A stretch of 64,000 nucleotides of DNA from Eucommia ulmoides (lineage: Eukaryota > Streptophyta > Magnoliopsida > Garryales > Eucommiaceae). The notes beneath the pieces were generated by a model that was not told the origin of the DNA, did not search any database, and saw only the letters and a program-made list of their open reading frames with translations. This document shows, in pieces, positions 47,501 through 58,107 of this stretch; within the stretch, counting starts at the first letter, position 1, and each line of letters starts with the position of its first letter. The stretch covers positions 10,120,905-10,184,904 of the forward strand of contig CM028335.1 in NCBI GenBank assembly GCA_016647705.1. Direction: 5' to 3'. The translations under genes were made by a program, and so were the position numbers.

Positions 47501-49332
47501 TCATCGTTTTATTTGTTTTTTTTTTGGCTCTTGTAGCTTGAAAAAATGTGCAAATTAGAGTCATCTAAATAGCTTGAAAAATGTGGCAAATTTGGCAGTG
47601 CTGGTTTTAAACAAAAACAATGATATCTACTCTCTTGCACTGTTAATTATTGAATAATCTTTGGTAGAATGTAACTATAGCTTCTTTCACTTAATTCCAA
47701 AATATTGTAATATTTGTTAGGTATTTGATAGAGAAGGGAAGCTTCGAGCCATTTGTGGTGGTGGGCGTTATGACAGATTACTTTCAACTTTTGGAGGTGA
47801 TGATGTTCCTGCTTGTGGCTTTGGATTTGGCGATGCCGTAATAGTAGAAGTGAGTTTTCTCAACTCTCTTTTTATATCTCCACAGTCACACACATATATA
47901 TACTAGTATATGTTCCGTGCCTAAAGACAATAATTTTAATTCAATACAGTAATCTTAAATATCTTATAACTAGTTCAAATACATCAATTATTAAAAGACA
48001 TTTTGTTGAGAGTTCGTTATTTAGTTTCTCAACAAAATCTAAATGAATAGTTGGAAATGTCTTGTGTTTACCTAATCCTGAGCTATTTAAAGTTTGGGGC
48101 AATCCTCCTCTTATAAGGCGTCTTTTGAGAGTGAGTTATGGTATCAGAGCCAGGCCTTTTTTCAAATATTGGGCTTGTTGAATCCCACATTGAAGTTGGG
48201 CCTGCCAATATATGTTCGCAATGGTTTGTCAAAGTCCATCCAGCGTGTGAGGGGGCGTGTTGAATCCCACATTGCGTGTGTTACTTGATCCTGAGTTATA
48301 TATAAAGTCTACATATAAAATATCTCAAATGTAAAATATGTCTTAATTTCTAATATAGATTATATAAATTTTAATTCAATACGTTAATCTTGAATATCTT
48401 ATTTTTAATTCAAATATATTAATCAGAAAAATGCATTTTTGTAGAGTTATTATTTTGTTTCTCTAAAAACTTTTAATCAACGGTTGAAAATATCTCTAAC
48501 ATCCAATGGTCAAAAATGTTGTAGATGTAAAATATGTCTTGATTTATAAAATAGATATATACATACATGTATCTATATACCATAAGCAAATCAACATGGA
48601 AATGGAGCGTTTAAGTGTCGTTTGTTTAGTGTTCTTTTTCTGGGAATAGAAACAGAAAAATCTGTCTAAACAAAAGCCACCTTTGAGTGTATGCATCAAG
48701 CAGATGTTCTTATCCTGGACCCAAGAAAAATCCAACTACCAAAAGAAGAGAAAATGGAACAAAATGAAAAGGAAAAAAAAAATGATTTTTCATTTTTATT
48801 TTTAAATTTGTAAAAATGATTTTACTTTTAGCTGCTGAAGGAGAAAGGGCTTCAACCGGAGCTAAGTCCCCAGGTCGAGAATATTGTATGCGCTTTAGAT
48901 CCCGATCTTCAGGGCCCAGCTGCTGCAGTTGCCACATCACTCAGAGAAAAAGGCCAAAGTGTTGATCTTGTTTTGGAGAATAAACCACTTAAATGGTACA
49001 ATATATATATCATCTATCAATCCCTTAGGTAGCGTTTGGTAGCATGAAATTGAAACACAGAAACCCTAGAATTGAAGTTTACATGCGCTCATTTTTAATA
49101 AATACTCCAGGGTTTCAATTCTATGAAACCAAACGCTGCCTTAATGATAACCTTTACTTTCTGTAATAAACGCCATTTTGTTTCTCTTTCTAGGGTTTTC
49201 AAAAGAGCTGCTCGGATAAATGCACGCAGGCTGATTTTAGTTGGAAGTTCCGAGTGGCAAAAAGGTATGGTCGCCGTTAAAATACTTTCCTCTGGCAAAC
49301 AATACGAAATCGAGGTCGAAAAGCTAGATTGA
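32577..49332 (+). CDS. Histidyl-tRNA synthetase, organellar type (11 exons)
   Basis: Charges tRNA-His with histidine; an N-terminal Ser/Pro/Leu-rich stretch of about 80 residues looks like a chloroplast/mitochondrial transit peptide. Exons: 32577-32966, 33095-33190, 34554-34642, 34840-34969, 37159-37251, 37559-37633, 45765-45882, 47039-47181, 47721-47849, 48832-48995, 49194-49332. Phases agree throughout and give 521 residues, slightly longer than the Arabidopsis organellar enzyme. Class II motifs: [11 protein letters not shown] (about 108-118), motif 2 [15 protein letters not shown] (209-225), histidine motifs [10 protein letters not shown] (about 365-374) and CGGGRYD (about 390-396), motif 3 GFGFGDA (about 411-417). 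A C-terminal anticodon-binding domain ends the protein. An in-frame ATG at 32466 could add 37 residues, but the CT-rich leader just before 32577 favours 32577. Intron 6 is 8.1 kb and full of transposons. Confidence 0.93.
35590..36150 (+). pseudogene. LINE 3'-region remnant in HisRS intron 4
   Basis: Broken frames show a HDRWCGDD-like stretch near 35770-35800 and [13 protein letters not shown] near 36055-36095, resembling the zinc-binding C-terminal region of plant L1-type LINE reverse transcriptases. Stops and frameshifts are frequent. The boundaries are not clear. Intron 4 (34970-37158) is otherwise without features. Confidence 0.5.
37734..37975. mobile_element. Foldback MITE in HisRS intron 6
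   Basis: The left arm begins TGGTGAGCAGTCCACGAAAT and the complement of the right end begins TGGTGAACGGTCCACGAAAT. Both arms continue for about 100 bases through TTTTTCTAGAAGTCCAAAAT-like sequence, making an almost complete palindrome. No clear target duplication was identified. It is non-coding. Confidence 0.7.
41370..42280 (+). pseudogene. Ty3 Gag remnant
   Basis: The N-terminal piece (41370-41561) and the capsid-like stretch [20 protein letters not shown] (42032-42091), then [20 protein letters not shown] and [20 protein letters not shown], match the retrotransposon Gag pattern in plant Ty3 elements. Stops and frameshifts lie between them. Confidence 0.75.
42524..43115. mobile_element. 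hAT-like MITE nested in the Ty3 element
   Basis: Terminal repeats: ATTGTTGTGAAAGGC at the left and GCCTTAAATAACAAT(GA) at the right are imperfect complements. An 8-9 bp duplication (A)CCTAGTCC lies at 42515-42523 and 43115-43123, as hAT transposition makes. Both ends are rich in GAGGCG/CGCCTC units and the centre is AT-rich. The ORF at 42400-42828 crosses its border and is not a gene. Confidence 0.8.
43430..43830 (+). pseudogene. Ty3 protease-region remnant
   Basis: [20 protein letters not shown], then [18 protein letters not shown] and [11 protein letters not shown], correspond to the region after the active-site aspartate in Ty3 proteases (HPYKV..V......CLVPI; CDVLPMD..HILLGRPW). The active-site segment itself is broken upstream near 43430. 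Confidence 0.75.
43930..44990 (+). pseudogene. Ty3 reverse transcriptase and RNase H remnant
   Basis: [56 protein letters not shown], then [11 protein letters not shown] and [14 protein letters not shown] are the fingers/palm blocks of Ty3 RT. The YFDD-containing stretch is deleted between PFIEFEIF and [26 protein letters not shown] and fragments of RNase H follow to about 44990. Numerous stops are present. Confidence 0.82.
46028..46460. mobile_element. Inverted-repeat (MULE-like) MITE in HisRS intron 7
   Basis: The left end GGGTTAATTGCTTTTACCCC pairs with the right end, whose complement reads GGGGCTGCTTTTACTCTCTA. Inner arms share TCTTGTTTCATTTT and TTTTAAAA over about 80 bases. A run of C (46461-46473) borders the right end. 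Non-coding. Confidence 0.65.
47903..48555 (-). mobile_element. Small degenerate Helitron in HisRS intron 9
   Basis: On minus the 3' end is a decayed form of the 6249 terminus (GTCTTTAGGCACGGAACATA then TACTAG, T following). The 5' end is A|TCTATTTTATAAATCAAGAC at 48556/48555. A second 5'-end-like start, TCTATATTAGAAATTAAGAC, lies at 48359. Between them TTTTAATTCAATACG(T)TAATCTT occurs twice (about 47934 and 48370). It carries no gene fragment. Confidence 0.65.
48060..48300 (+). mobile_element. TRIM-like fragment inside the small Helitron
   Basis: TGGTATCAGAGCC (48139-48151) is a Met-tRNA type primer site. The LTR-start motif TGTTGAATCCCACATTG occurs at about 48177 and 48259. TAATCCTGAGCTATTTAAAG before the primer site resembles TTGATCCTGAGTTATATATA after the second motif, so truncated LTRs flank a short internal region. 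Fragmentary. Confidence 0.55.
49028..49140. mobile_element. Tourist-like mini-MITE in HisRS intron 10
   Basis: A 113 bp near-palindrome: GGTAGCGTTTGGTAGCATGA at the left, TCATAGAATTG.. mirrored as CTATGAAACCAAACGCTGCC at the right, flanked by TTA on both sides. Same family as 54772, 55396, 55698 and probably 61916. Confidence 0.82.
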
Positions 49333-50429
49333 TAGTTCATCTCTTTTAAAATTGTTGTCAAGTCCATCGTATTGATCAATTTGGATCTTTATCAGTAAAG
49401 CACGAGCAATTTGAGTGGAAAACTGTACATATTTGTGTTGAAAAAGTCCAGTGGGCAGTGGCCTTCGTTTAATGCTTGTTTTGCTTCCAGAGAACTTGGA
49501 ACAAGATTTTTGGGTTCAGAATTTTGTTCTAAAAATCTTGGTACATAAGAAAAATATAATTTTTTTCTTGTTACCGTTTTTTGGTTTGTGTTCCAAGCTG
49601 GTGGTGCCATTTGGTTATCATTTTTGTTCCCAAAAACCTTGAAATGAAAACAGAAATAGGAGAAGAATGAGCCAAGAATTTTGTTCTAAAAATCTAGGAG
49701 CGGAACAAAAACATATTTTTGTCTCTTCTTCCCATACTGGGAACAGAAACAATAACAAAATGGGCCCGTCCTCTTTTTGTATGCATTATATAATTGTACT
49801 GTGCCATCATTTAATGCATTTGGGAAACATAAATATTCCCTAGGGGAGGAGGTTTGCTGCAGTTGAACTAAACAGTTACAATTGTGCAATTGGTAGTTTG
49901 GGGTGTAAACTGGAATTCAGTTTGAACTTTAGGGTCCAATGTGTATAAAAAAAAAAAAAGCACAGGTGGTTTCCATAATAAATAAATTACACTCCAGTTA
50001 TTTGGACTAAATTGAGACAATTCAAAAATCTAAGGGTTTTTTGTGTTAAAAGTTCGAGGTAAGATCATAAGGGTCCCTTTGGTTGTTTTTAATTAAATTT
50101 AATATATTATTTATTTCAATTACACAAGAAAATAACATTTAAATTAAAATTACAATAATTAATTAGTTAATTTAAATATTTTTAATTTTTATAATTAAAT
50201 ATTAAATTATAACAATTTATAAATTAATTAATTAAAAATAGTACAATAACCAAACATTTCCCAAGATAGAGATTTAGATTGATTAATGAAGCATGTGGTC
50301 ATCCTAGGAGAACATAGTAATGTTATCCAAACGTTGGGGTCACAAAGTTAAAGTAGTTATAGGAAAGGAGTCACGAGACACCAATTTCTCTTTACAAAAC
50401 AAATGGTCATAGTACACGGTTAAACTCAA
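49333..50429. other. HisRS 3' flank, AT-rich, no gene seen
   Basis: The first few hundred bases are presumably 3'UTR. 49480-49770 contains inverted sequence around TTGGGTTCAGAATTTTGTTC / AAGAATTTTGTTCTAAAAAT and 'GTGCCATTTGGT' / 'ACCAAATGG'-like words, probably another old MITE. 50060-50260 is almost pure A/T. Confidence 0.45.
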
Positions 50430-50622
50430 GAGTTGTTAGTCCGATTGGTAAAGGAAGGTGTCTCATTTTTTTGTCAACCAAAATTTGACTTTTCCGGAGA
50501 GCATCTCCGGAACTTAATCATGAATGCATCAAGCCGATATGGGGGAGTGCGCTCTTAAGATCGTCCAGTGAAATAATTAGTCGATGTGCGTTTAAACAGA
50601 TCCGAACACACCTTACTGTAAA

Positions 50623-50658
<36 letters not shown>
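50430..50658 (+). mobile_element. SINE, copy 2
   Basis: Begins GAGTTGTTAGTCCGATTGGT (A-box-like), contains AATTAGTCGATGTGCGTTTA, and ends CTTACTGTAAAATATAATAA followed by (TAA)n up to 50658. It matches copies at 12603 and 59447. Confidence 0.75.
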
Positions 50659-50660
<2 letters not shown>

Positions 50661-50819
50661 TAGAGAAAACTTTACTTTCACCATTAAAATTAAGGGGCAT
50701 GTATCGGGAGGTCCCTTTGTATAATTTCATTGACTGATCAAACCTAAATGTTTTTTATTGCACAAAGAACTCCTTTCGCCTATTTCCTGACCAAAATACC
50801 CTCCATTTAATTTTATCCC

Positions 50820-51235
50820 TAATTTTCATATCTATTTTCAGCACATCCGCCGTCGCTGTTTCGCCGTTGCTGCCGCTATTCAAATTCGCCGTTGCATTCT
50901 CCATCGTCGTCGTCGTCGCCGTTCATCTTCATCATCTCTATCGCCGCTCCCCTTCATTGTTCGTCTTCTCCGTCGTCTTCGCCGTCGTCGTCGCAGTCGT
51001 GTTTCCGTCGTAGTCACTGTTCGAAATCAACGCTCGCAGACGTGTTGCCGTCGCCGGTCCTCGTTTGCCATTGCCGGTCGTCTTCACCTTCGAAATCAAC
51101 GTCGTTGTTTGTCTTTGCCTTCAAAATTGACGTCGTTGTCACCGATTCTTCGCCGATTCTTTGATTCCTCGTCGTTGCCGTTGCCGTTGCCGTTCACCGT
51201 CGTCGTTAACAAAGATTAGGCAACAGCCGCCCTGA
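50820..51235. other. GC-rich CGTCGT/CGCCGT low-complexity block
   Basis: Many GTCGTCGTCGCCGTT-type units give spurious Ser/Pro-rich ORFs. A matching GC-rich block with GGCGGTGGAGC and GGCGGCGCGATGG lies at 53000-53330 on the far side of the tandem array, so the two may be the subterminal regions of one large non-autonomous transposon (about 50.73-53.52 kb). Termini were not established. Confidence 0.45.
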
Positions 51236-51419
51236 AAAAGACGACAGTGTTAAACAGCAACTAGGGTTTTCAGCTTAAAAAAATGTTTATTACATTTTAA
51301 CCCTATATTTTATTTAGTTTCAATTTTTGTCTTTTTTTTTTACACATTCATCACTAAGCTTCTAATAAAAAATATCATGCTCCAAATTTGGTAAAAATCA
51401 AAAATCAAATTTGATAAAA

Positions 51420-52700
51420 ACCAGTGTTAAATGTAACATTGTCTAAACTTGTCAGGATACCAAAACACATGCGTGTTGAATGTAACATTATCTAAATATT
51501 CTAAAAATCAGTTTTTAGACCCTTCAACAAACTGACCCCCATTGTTTTCGTCTGTGTTGAATGTAACACTGTCTAATCGTATTGAATGTAACATTGTCTA
51601 ATATTCTCAAAAATCAATTTTTAGAATTCAACAATTGAACCCCATTATTTTCAGAGTATGTATTAACTGTAACAATTTGAATATAATATTGTCTAGTCTT
51701 GTTTTGAACGTAATTTCATTGAACCAATTTGTTTCGGAATAATATCAAAACATTCATGTCAAAAAATGTAACATTGTCTGACTAAAATATCATAGATAAT
51801 TTCTCGTCAATCCAAACCATAGCAGATAACTTGTCAGGATACTGAAACACATTCATGTCGAATATAATATTGTCTAAAAAAATTTAAAAAATCAGTTTTT
51901 AGAATTCAATAAAATGATCCCTCATTGTTTTCAGTTTGTGTTGAATGTAACACTGTCTAACTTGTCAGAATAACGAAACACATGCGTGTTGAATATAACA
52001 TTGTCTAATATTTTAAATACCAATTTTTAGACCCTCCAACAAAATGACCCTCATTGTTTTCAGTCTGTTTTAAATATAACACTGTCTAATATTACCAAAA
52101 AATCAAAATTCATAATGCGTGTTGAATGTAACACTGTCTAATCGTGTTGAATGTAACATTTTCTAATGTGTATTAATTGTAACAATTTGAATGTGTTGAA
52201 TGTGACATTATCTAAAAAATTTTAAAAATTAGTTTTTAGAATTCAACAAAATGACCCCACATTGTTTTTAGTTTATATTGAATGTAACACTGTCTAAACT
52301 TGTTAGGATACCGAAACACATGTATATTGAATGTAACATTATCTAATATTCTAACAATTAGTTTTTAGATCATTCAACAAAATGACCTCCATTGTTTTCA
52401 GTCTGTGTTGAATGTAACAATGTCAGACTAAACACATCATAGATAACTTCTCATCAAATCCAAAACCATAGCAGATAATAACTTGTCAGGGATATCGAAA
52501 CACATGCGTGTTACATGTAACATTGTCTAAAAAATTTAAAAAATCAATTTATAGAATTCGAAAAATGACCCTCTATTATTTTCAGTTTATGTTGAATGTA
52601 ACACTATCTAAATATTGCCAAGAATTTCAAAATTCTGAATGTATGTTAAATGTAACATTGCCTAATCTTATTGAAAATGTAACATTGTCTAATCTTCTAA
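51420..52700 (+). repeat. Degenerate tandem array (TGTTGAATGTAACATTGTCTAA)
   Basis: The core GAATGTAACA(T/C)TGTCTAA and close variants occur roughly twenty times. They are interspersed with recurring partners: TCAGTTTTTAGAATTCAACA, AAATGACCCCCATTGTTTTC and GATA(C)CGAAACACATGCGTG. Order and spacing vary, so the array is a mixture of at least three sub-repeats with higher-order patterning instead of a single period. No long ORF runs through it and no RNA gene is recognised. Confidence 0.8.
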
Positions 52701-52745
52701 CAAATCAGTTTTTAGAATCCAACAAAATTGACCCCCCATCGTTTT

Positions 52746-54230
52746 AGAATTCAACTAAAAGACCGTATCAAACACGAAACGATCAACCATAAATTCAAAA
52801 ACTATAAAAAATGATCGATAAAAAATGATTATCAGAACTTCAAATCCGCAACACATACAAAAATCAACGATAAATCCTTAATCGACACAAGTGACAAACG
52901 ATCAATCCTGGGTCGATGATGAACAGATAATCAATCGAAATTGAAATCGAAAATTACTAGTAAATCGGGGGAGAAAATTGGACAGATGAGGAAAATCGAA
53001 GTTATCGTCATGGTCAGCGCCGGTGTTTTAGCTTCGCACCTGATCAGAGCACACCTAATTGTCCTGCTGAGCATCAAACGAGTCGTGGATCTAGAACCGA
53101 ACGATCTAGAAGTCTAGGGTTTTGGCCGGCGACGAATTTCAGAGTAGGCGCTATTGAAGGCGGTGGAGCTGAAGGCAAGAGCGCACTTGGATCTGGTAGG
53201 AAAGCTTCAAGTGCTTGATGAGGGAGTGCGATGATTAGGTGATCGGAGGGGGAGGTTATTCGTTGATGGTGAGGCGGCGCGATGGAGATAGGGGAATCGG
53301 TGCAGATGGAAGAGAGAGTGAGAGTTTGGAAAAGAGGGTAGGCTTAAAATGAAGAGGGACAAATTGGTAATTTAACATGTACGATTTTTTAAAAATGGGA
53401 CTAATCAGTTTAAAAATTGGTTAAGGAGAAAGTTTTTTTTATTCAATTTTAACTAGTTAGTATTTATTGGTACATGAAAAGTTAAAAGAGTATTTAGAGG
53501 TAATTTTGTCTAAAATAAAAATGAGTCACTGCTTGTAAGCCTATATAAAGAAAACAACAACAATATATTTATTATTTAAGATAAACACAAATACATATTT
53601 TCTCACTGCATCAACAACATAATAAATAGGAGATGCAAATGTTACTGCTCAACAATAATGTTAATAGCAATATAATGAATGCGGGAATGCAAATGTTATT
53701 GTATAACAATAATGTCAACAATAATATAATGAGTGAGGGAGGTAAATGTTACTGTACTGCAAATAATGACCATATACCAATTGAGTTTTTTTTTTCTTTC
53801 TAAATTTAAATAGCTACATGGGTACCAGAATGAATTAGTAATGGACCTTAGGGCCCATTATAAAATACCCAAAAATTAAATAGTTTGGGGGGTTAAATTG
53901 TATAATTGATAATTTGTAGTGCTAAATAGAAATCAAGGTATAAAGTAGGGGGATAAAGTGTAGTTTTCTGTTAAAAGGAAAAACTTCATAAAACCCTCGT
54001 TTCCCTCCTTTCGTAAAGCTCGAGCCCAGGTCTCATCTACGTTCTTACCACATAGAGAGACCTCCCTTTTCTGTTAGATCAACACGTTCACCCCCACCAC
54101 ACCTCCCCCTCTCCCATACCAACCACCATCGCCACCGCCACCGGCGTTCTTTTACAGGTCACCCGCTGTCTTCTTCACCCAGAAAGAGGAAAAAACTGAG
54201 GTTGTTTACAGTGCTCGTCAACCCCATGCT
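52746..54230. other. Intergenic DNA before the DP gene
   Basis: 52960-53340 is GC-richer with no gene recognised. 53570-53760 has two partial repeats (AAATGTTA(C/T)TG(C/T).. CAACAATAATGT). 53985-54230 is pyrimidine-rich and probably DP promoter/leader; it includes AAACCCT (53991), a telo-box-like word. Confidence 0.45.
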
Positions 54231-54354
54231 CGTGTGTCAATCGCCATAGCTTTTGCTTCGGAACCCAGATTCTATTTGCTTGTTTTCTTATCTGGTTTTG
54301 TTAATTTCCCAAATTGGAAGGCTATATGTTACTATTGGTGGGTATTAGGGCCAA

Positions 54355-57300
54355 ATGTTGAATCATCAGCAAGATGGGGAGAAAAACGACCAATTGGCGG
54401 TTGCAAGAGGAGGTACAAGGTCGTGGGGAACCACCGCTTCGGGGCCATCGGCGTCCACGAGTGGCAGCGTTGGGTCTCCGTCGACCCGGAGTGAAGCGGC
54501 GATTGCAACGCCTGCCAGTGAGAACACGTTTGGTAGGTTAAACAACGTCGACATTCCCGGCGAAGATGCTGGATCTCAAGGGGTCGGGTGAGTCTTCCAG
54601 CTCTGATCCGTGGTTGAATTCTCTTCTCGGATTTCGTAAAAATGGCGTATTTAATCTGCTTCTTATACTGGAAAAAATAAGTCAAATCTTGTGAATTCAT
54701 GTATGAATATGAATCACAATTCAATAATTTCTTCAGCTTAACATAATCAAAGCTTGTAATTTACTGACTTAGCATTTGGTGTTATGGAATTGGAAATGAA
54801 AAGGCATGTAAAATTTAGAGATTTTTACACAATTCTAGGGCTCCAATTCCATGAAATGAAACCAAACGCTGCCTTAACCTTTTTAGTTGCTATTTAGGGT
54901 ATTCTCTATTAACTTGTATTTTTACTGCAAATTTAAGTTATGATCAGTTCATATTTAGTAACAGGAAGAAAAAAAGAGGTCAACGTGCTGTTGGAGGGGA
55001 TAAGAGCGGTAGAGGACTTCGCCAATTCAGCATGAAAGGTACTCGTTTAACCGTTGTCTTTAAGAAAATGTGTTTTATCTCCCTATACATGCATAGCTAG
55101 ATAGATACATTAAAATGGTCTTCTATAGTCTGTGTAATGTAGCTCATGCTTGATGAATTTCTTCATTCTAATAGATGCTAATATTGTCTCTCATAATGTG
55201 TAGTGTGTGAGAAGGTGGAAAGCAAGGGAAGAACTACTTACAATGAGGTCAGATGGTTTACCGCAAAGCAAAATTCATCATATAAATTTCCTTCTTTTTT
55301 TTTCATTTGAATTTGTTGGTGTTAATTTTATGATTCTAGTTTGTGGTTGCATAACCTGAGTGGGGACGGCAGAGACATATTTCTAAGTAGGCTTAGGTAG
55401 TGTTTCGGTAATTGGAGCGTCAGAATTGGATTTAGACATGAACGGAACGTATGTAAAATTTTAAAAATATATGCTTTCATGTGCAATTCCAATTCCGAGA
55501 CTTGAAGTCTATGCAACCAAACGCTACCTTATTGTTTTTTACACACACACACGCACTAAGAATATGGATCAGGAGTCCTCCCAGATGATACTAGTTCTCA
55601 ATATTAAGCATACAAAACCACTCATGACTTCTTTCTTCTTTTTTCTGAGTTGATGTAAACATCCAAGAATTCATCTGGAAACCCTTGAAAAACCTTAGGG
55701 AGCTTTTGGTAGCACATAATATGAGTCTTGGAACTGGAATTAGAATTGAATGCATACAAAAATATAAAAATTTACATGGATTCGCTTCTGATTCCAATTC
55801 TAATGCCCCATTTCCATGCAACTAATACTACCTTAGTCGATGGTTAATGAACGGGTGACAAAAAATTCGGTGAATTCCCCCCTTGACTAATTTTTTGTGT
55901 ACGAGAGTGTAATTCTGTGTCGTGCAATGTAATGTGGCCTTCATGGTTTTTGAAGAAAAGAGTTCGGTGTTATGCAAATCCTAACAATTTTTTTTGTACA
56001 TTATAAACTTATGATGTTTTAGGGGTAGCTTAGCTTTTCCCGTCTTCCTTGTTGCTCTCTCTTGCTCTTGTTGTCATGTATATTCTCTGTTTTAAGTTCT
56101 ATTGGTTTAAAAAATTTTGAAGATAAATACGGATGCTAAATTAGTGTCCGCTAAATACAATCTCTCCGTTTACTTTTAGTATTCGTATTGAAGGTAGTGA
56201 TTGGACTTAAGCTCCAAGAATTAGTTTGGTGCTGTACCCATTAATTTCGATGCCATCGATTTATTCCTTCTAATAACACCTTCGTTTTGAATTAAAATCA
56301 CACTTTTTAACTGGAACTTTTGCAGGTCTTTTGTTGAAATGATTTTCTCACCTTTTAAATTCAGTGGATGTTATTCTTATTCCTAACATCTCTCTAATAA
56401 TCTGATCGCTAATCATTTATTGTCTTATCATTCATCCACGTTAACATGCTCATGTCAATTACACTTATTTTCTAAACATGTTTCTTATTTACCAGCTTCG
56501 CCCAACATTCTGAACCATATAAAATTGTTGGTCTTATTAAAATCTCATAGAATTCCCTTTTAAATTCATCGGTATCTTATAATCACATATCGGCCAATTG
56601 AACTTCTCCATTTTTGTCCATTGCCTTGATTCCATCTGTAACGTTCTTCACAATTTCTCTATGACCCTAAATTGTAAACCTCAAGCGTCTAGAATGGTCA
56701 AAGGTAGGAATATGATCTCCAATGGTTACCATATCCTCATTTCTCCGAATATTGCTAAATTAAAATGCATGCCTTTTTTCTTTTGCTTATAGTAAAGTTC
56801 CAATTTATTGTTAAGATCTCCTCTAATTTCATCTAGTACTATATCATCTGTAAACAAGCTATGTACTCATTTTTTAATATGTTTTTTTTTTTTTTAATTC
56901 ATCCATCATAAAACAATGATGGAGGAGTTGAAAATATTTTCAACTCCTCTATTTTAGGACATTCACAAAAAGGATTACGCAACATTCTCACTCTAAGCAT
57001 GATTCGCGTTCAGTAGTAGTGCAAGCAACAAAATGTTGTGCACTAGTGTGCATCAGTAGTGCCATTCCTTGCTTGCCTGTTTGCTTGCCGAATAACCTTT
57101 GGTTACATCTAAAGATTGTTGGAGAGGAAATATAGACTGACATAGTAGAAATGTTGGAAAGAATATAACCCGGTCTTGGACTTATTACTATATGCATTGC
57201 GTGTTCGGGCAGATTGTCCCTTGCCTATAAAATGCTTACAATATTATGTAGTTTTTTTTTTTTTTTTTTGATAATTATTTAATAATATAACTTGTTATAT

Positions 57301-58030
57301 GAGACTGAAGTATATTGTTTTCCAGGTTGCAGATGAACTTGTGGCCGAGTTTGCAGATCCAGGCAATGGTGTGGGATCTCCGGACCAGGTTTTGGTACTA
57401 TCTACCTCTTGATTGATGAGATCTCCCAATTATAAATCTAAAGATTAAAAAGAGGAAAAACAATATTTGAGTTGAGGTTTTTTTTTTTTTTTTTTAATTA
57501 TTTAACAGCAACAATATGATGAGAAAAACATCAGGAGAAGGGTTTATGATGCCCTCAATGTTCTCATGGCTATGGACATTATATCTAAAGATAAAAAAGA
57601 AATACAATGGAAGGGTCTTCCTCGAACTAGCTTGAACGATATTGAGGAGCTCAAGGTTTCCTTTCTCTCTTTCTCTCTCTCTCTCTCCAAGAGTTTGTGG
57701 AATGTTTGAGTCTTTACATTTTCTTCACGGCTGCAGAATGAGCGTCTTGGATTGAGAAATAGAATTGAAAAGAAAGCAGCCTATCTTCAAGAACTGGAGG
57801 AACAAGTAAGAATTTTTTTCCCTTTTTTTTTTTTAAGAGAGGGTGTTTAATATTTCGGTTATTGATGATTCAAATGGGTGTTTATTCAATTCTTCCTAAA
57901 TCCATGTTTTCTGTCTTCCAAGTACATAGGTCTTCAGAACCTTATACAACGGAACGATGAGTTATACAGCTCTGGAAATACTCCTACTGGTGGCGTCGTC
58001 TTGCCCTTTATATTGGTGCAGGTACAATCA

Positions 58031-58061
<31 letters not shown>

Positions 58062-58066
58062 CTACA

Positions 58067-58107
<41 letters not shown>

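Noticed and set aside
48060-48300. Possible Cassandra element (5S-bearing TRIM)
   Set aside because: No 5S rRNA promoter motif could be found in the LTR-like part, so only a generic TRIM-like call is made.
50892-51164. Ser/Pro-rich ORF in the CGTCGT block
   Set aside because: Simple-sequence translation product.
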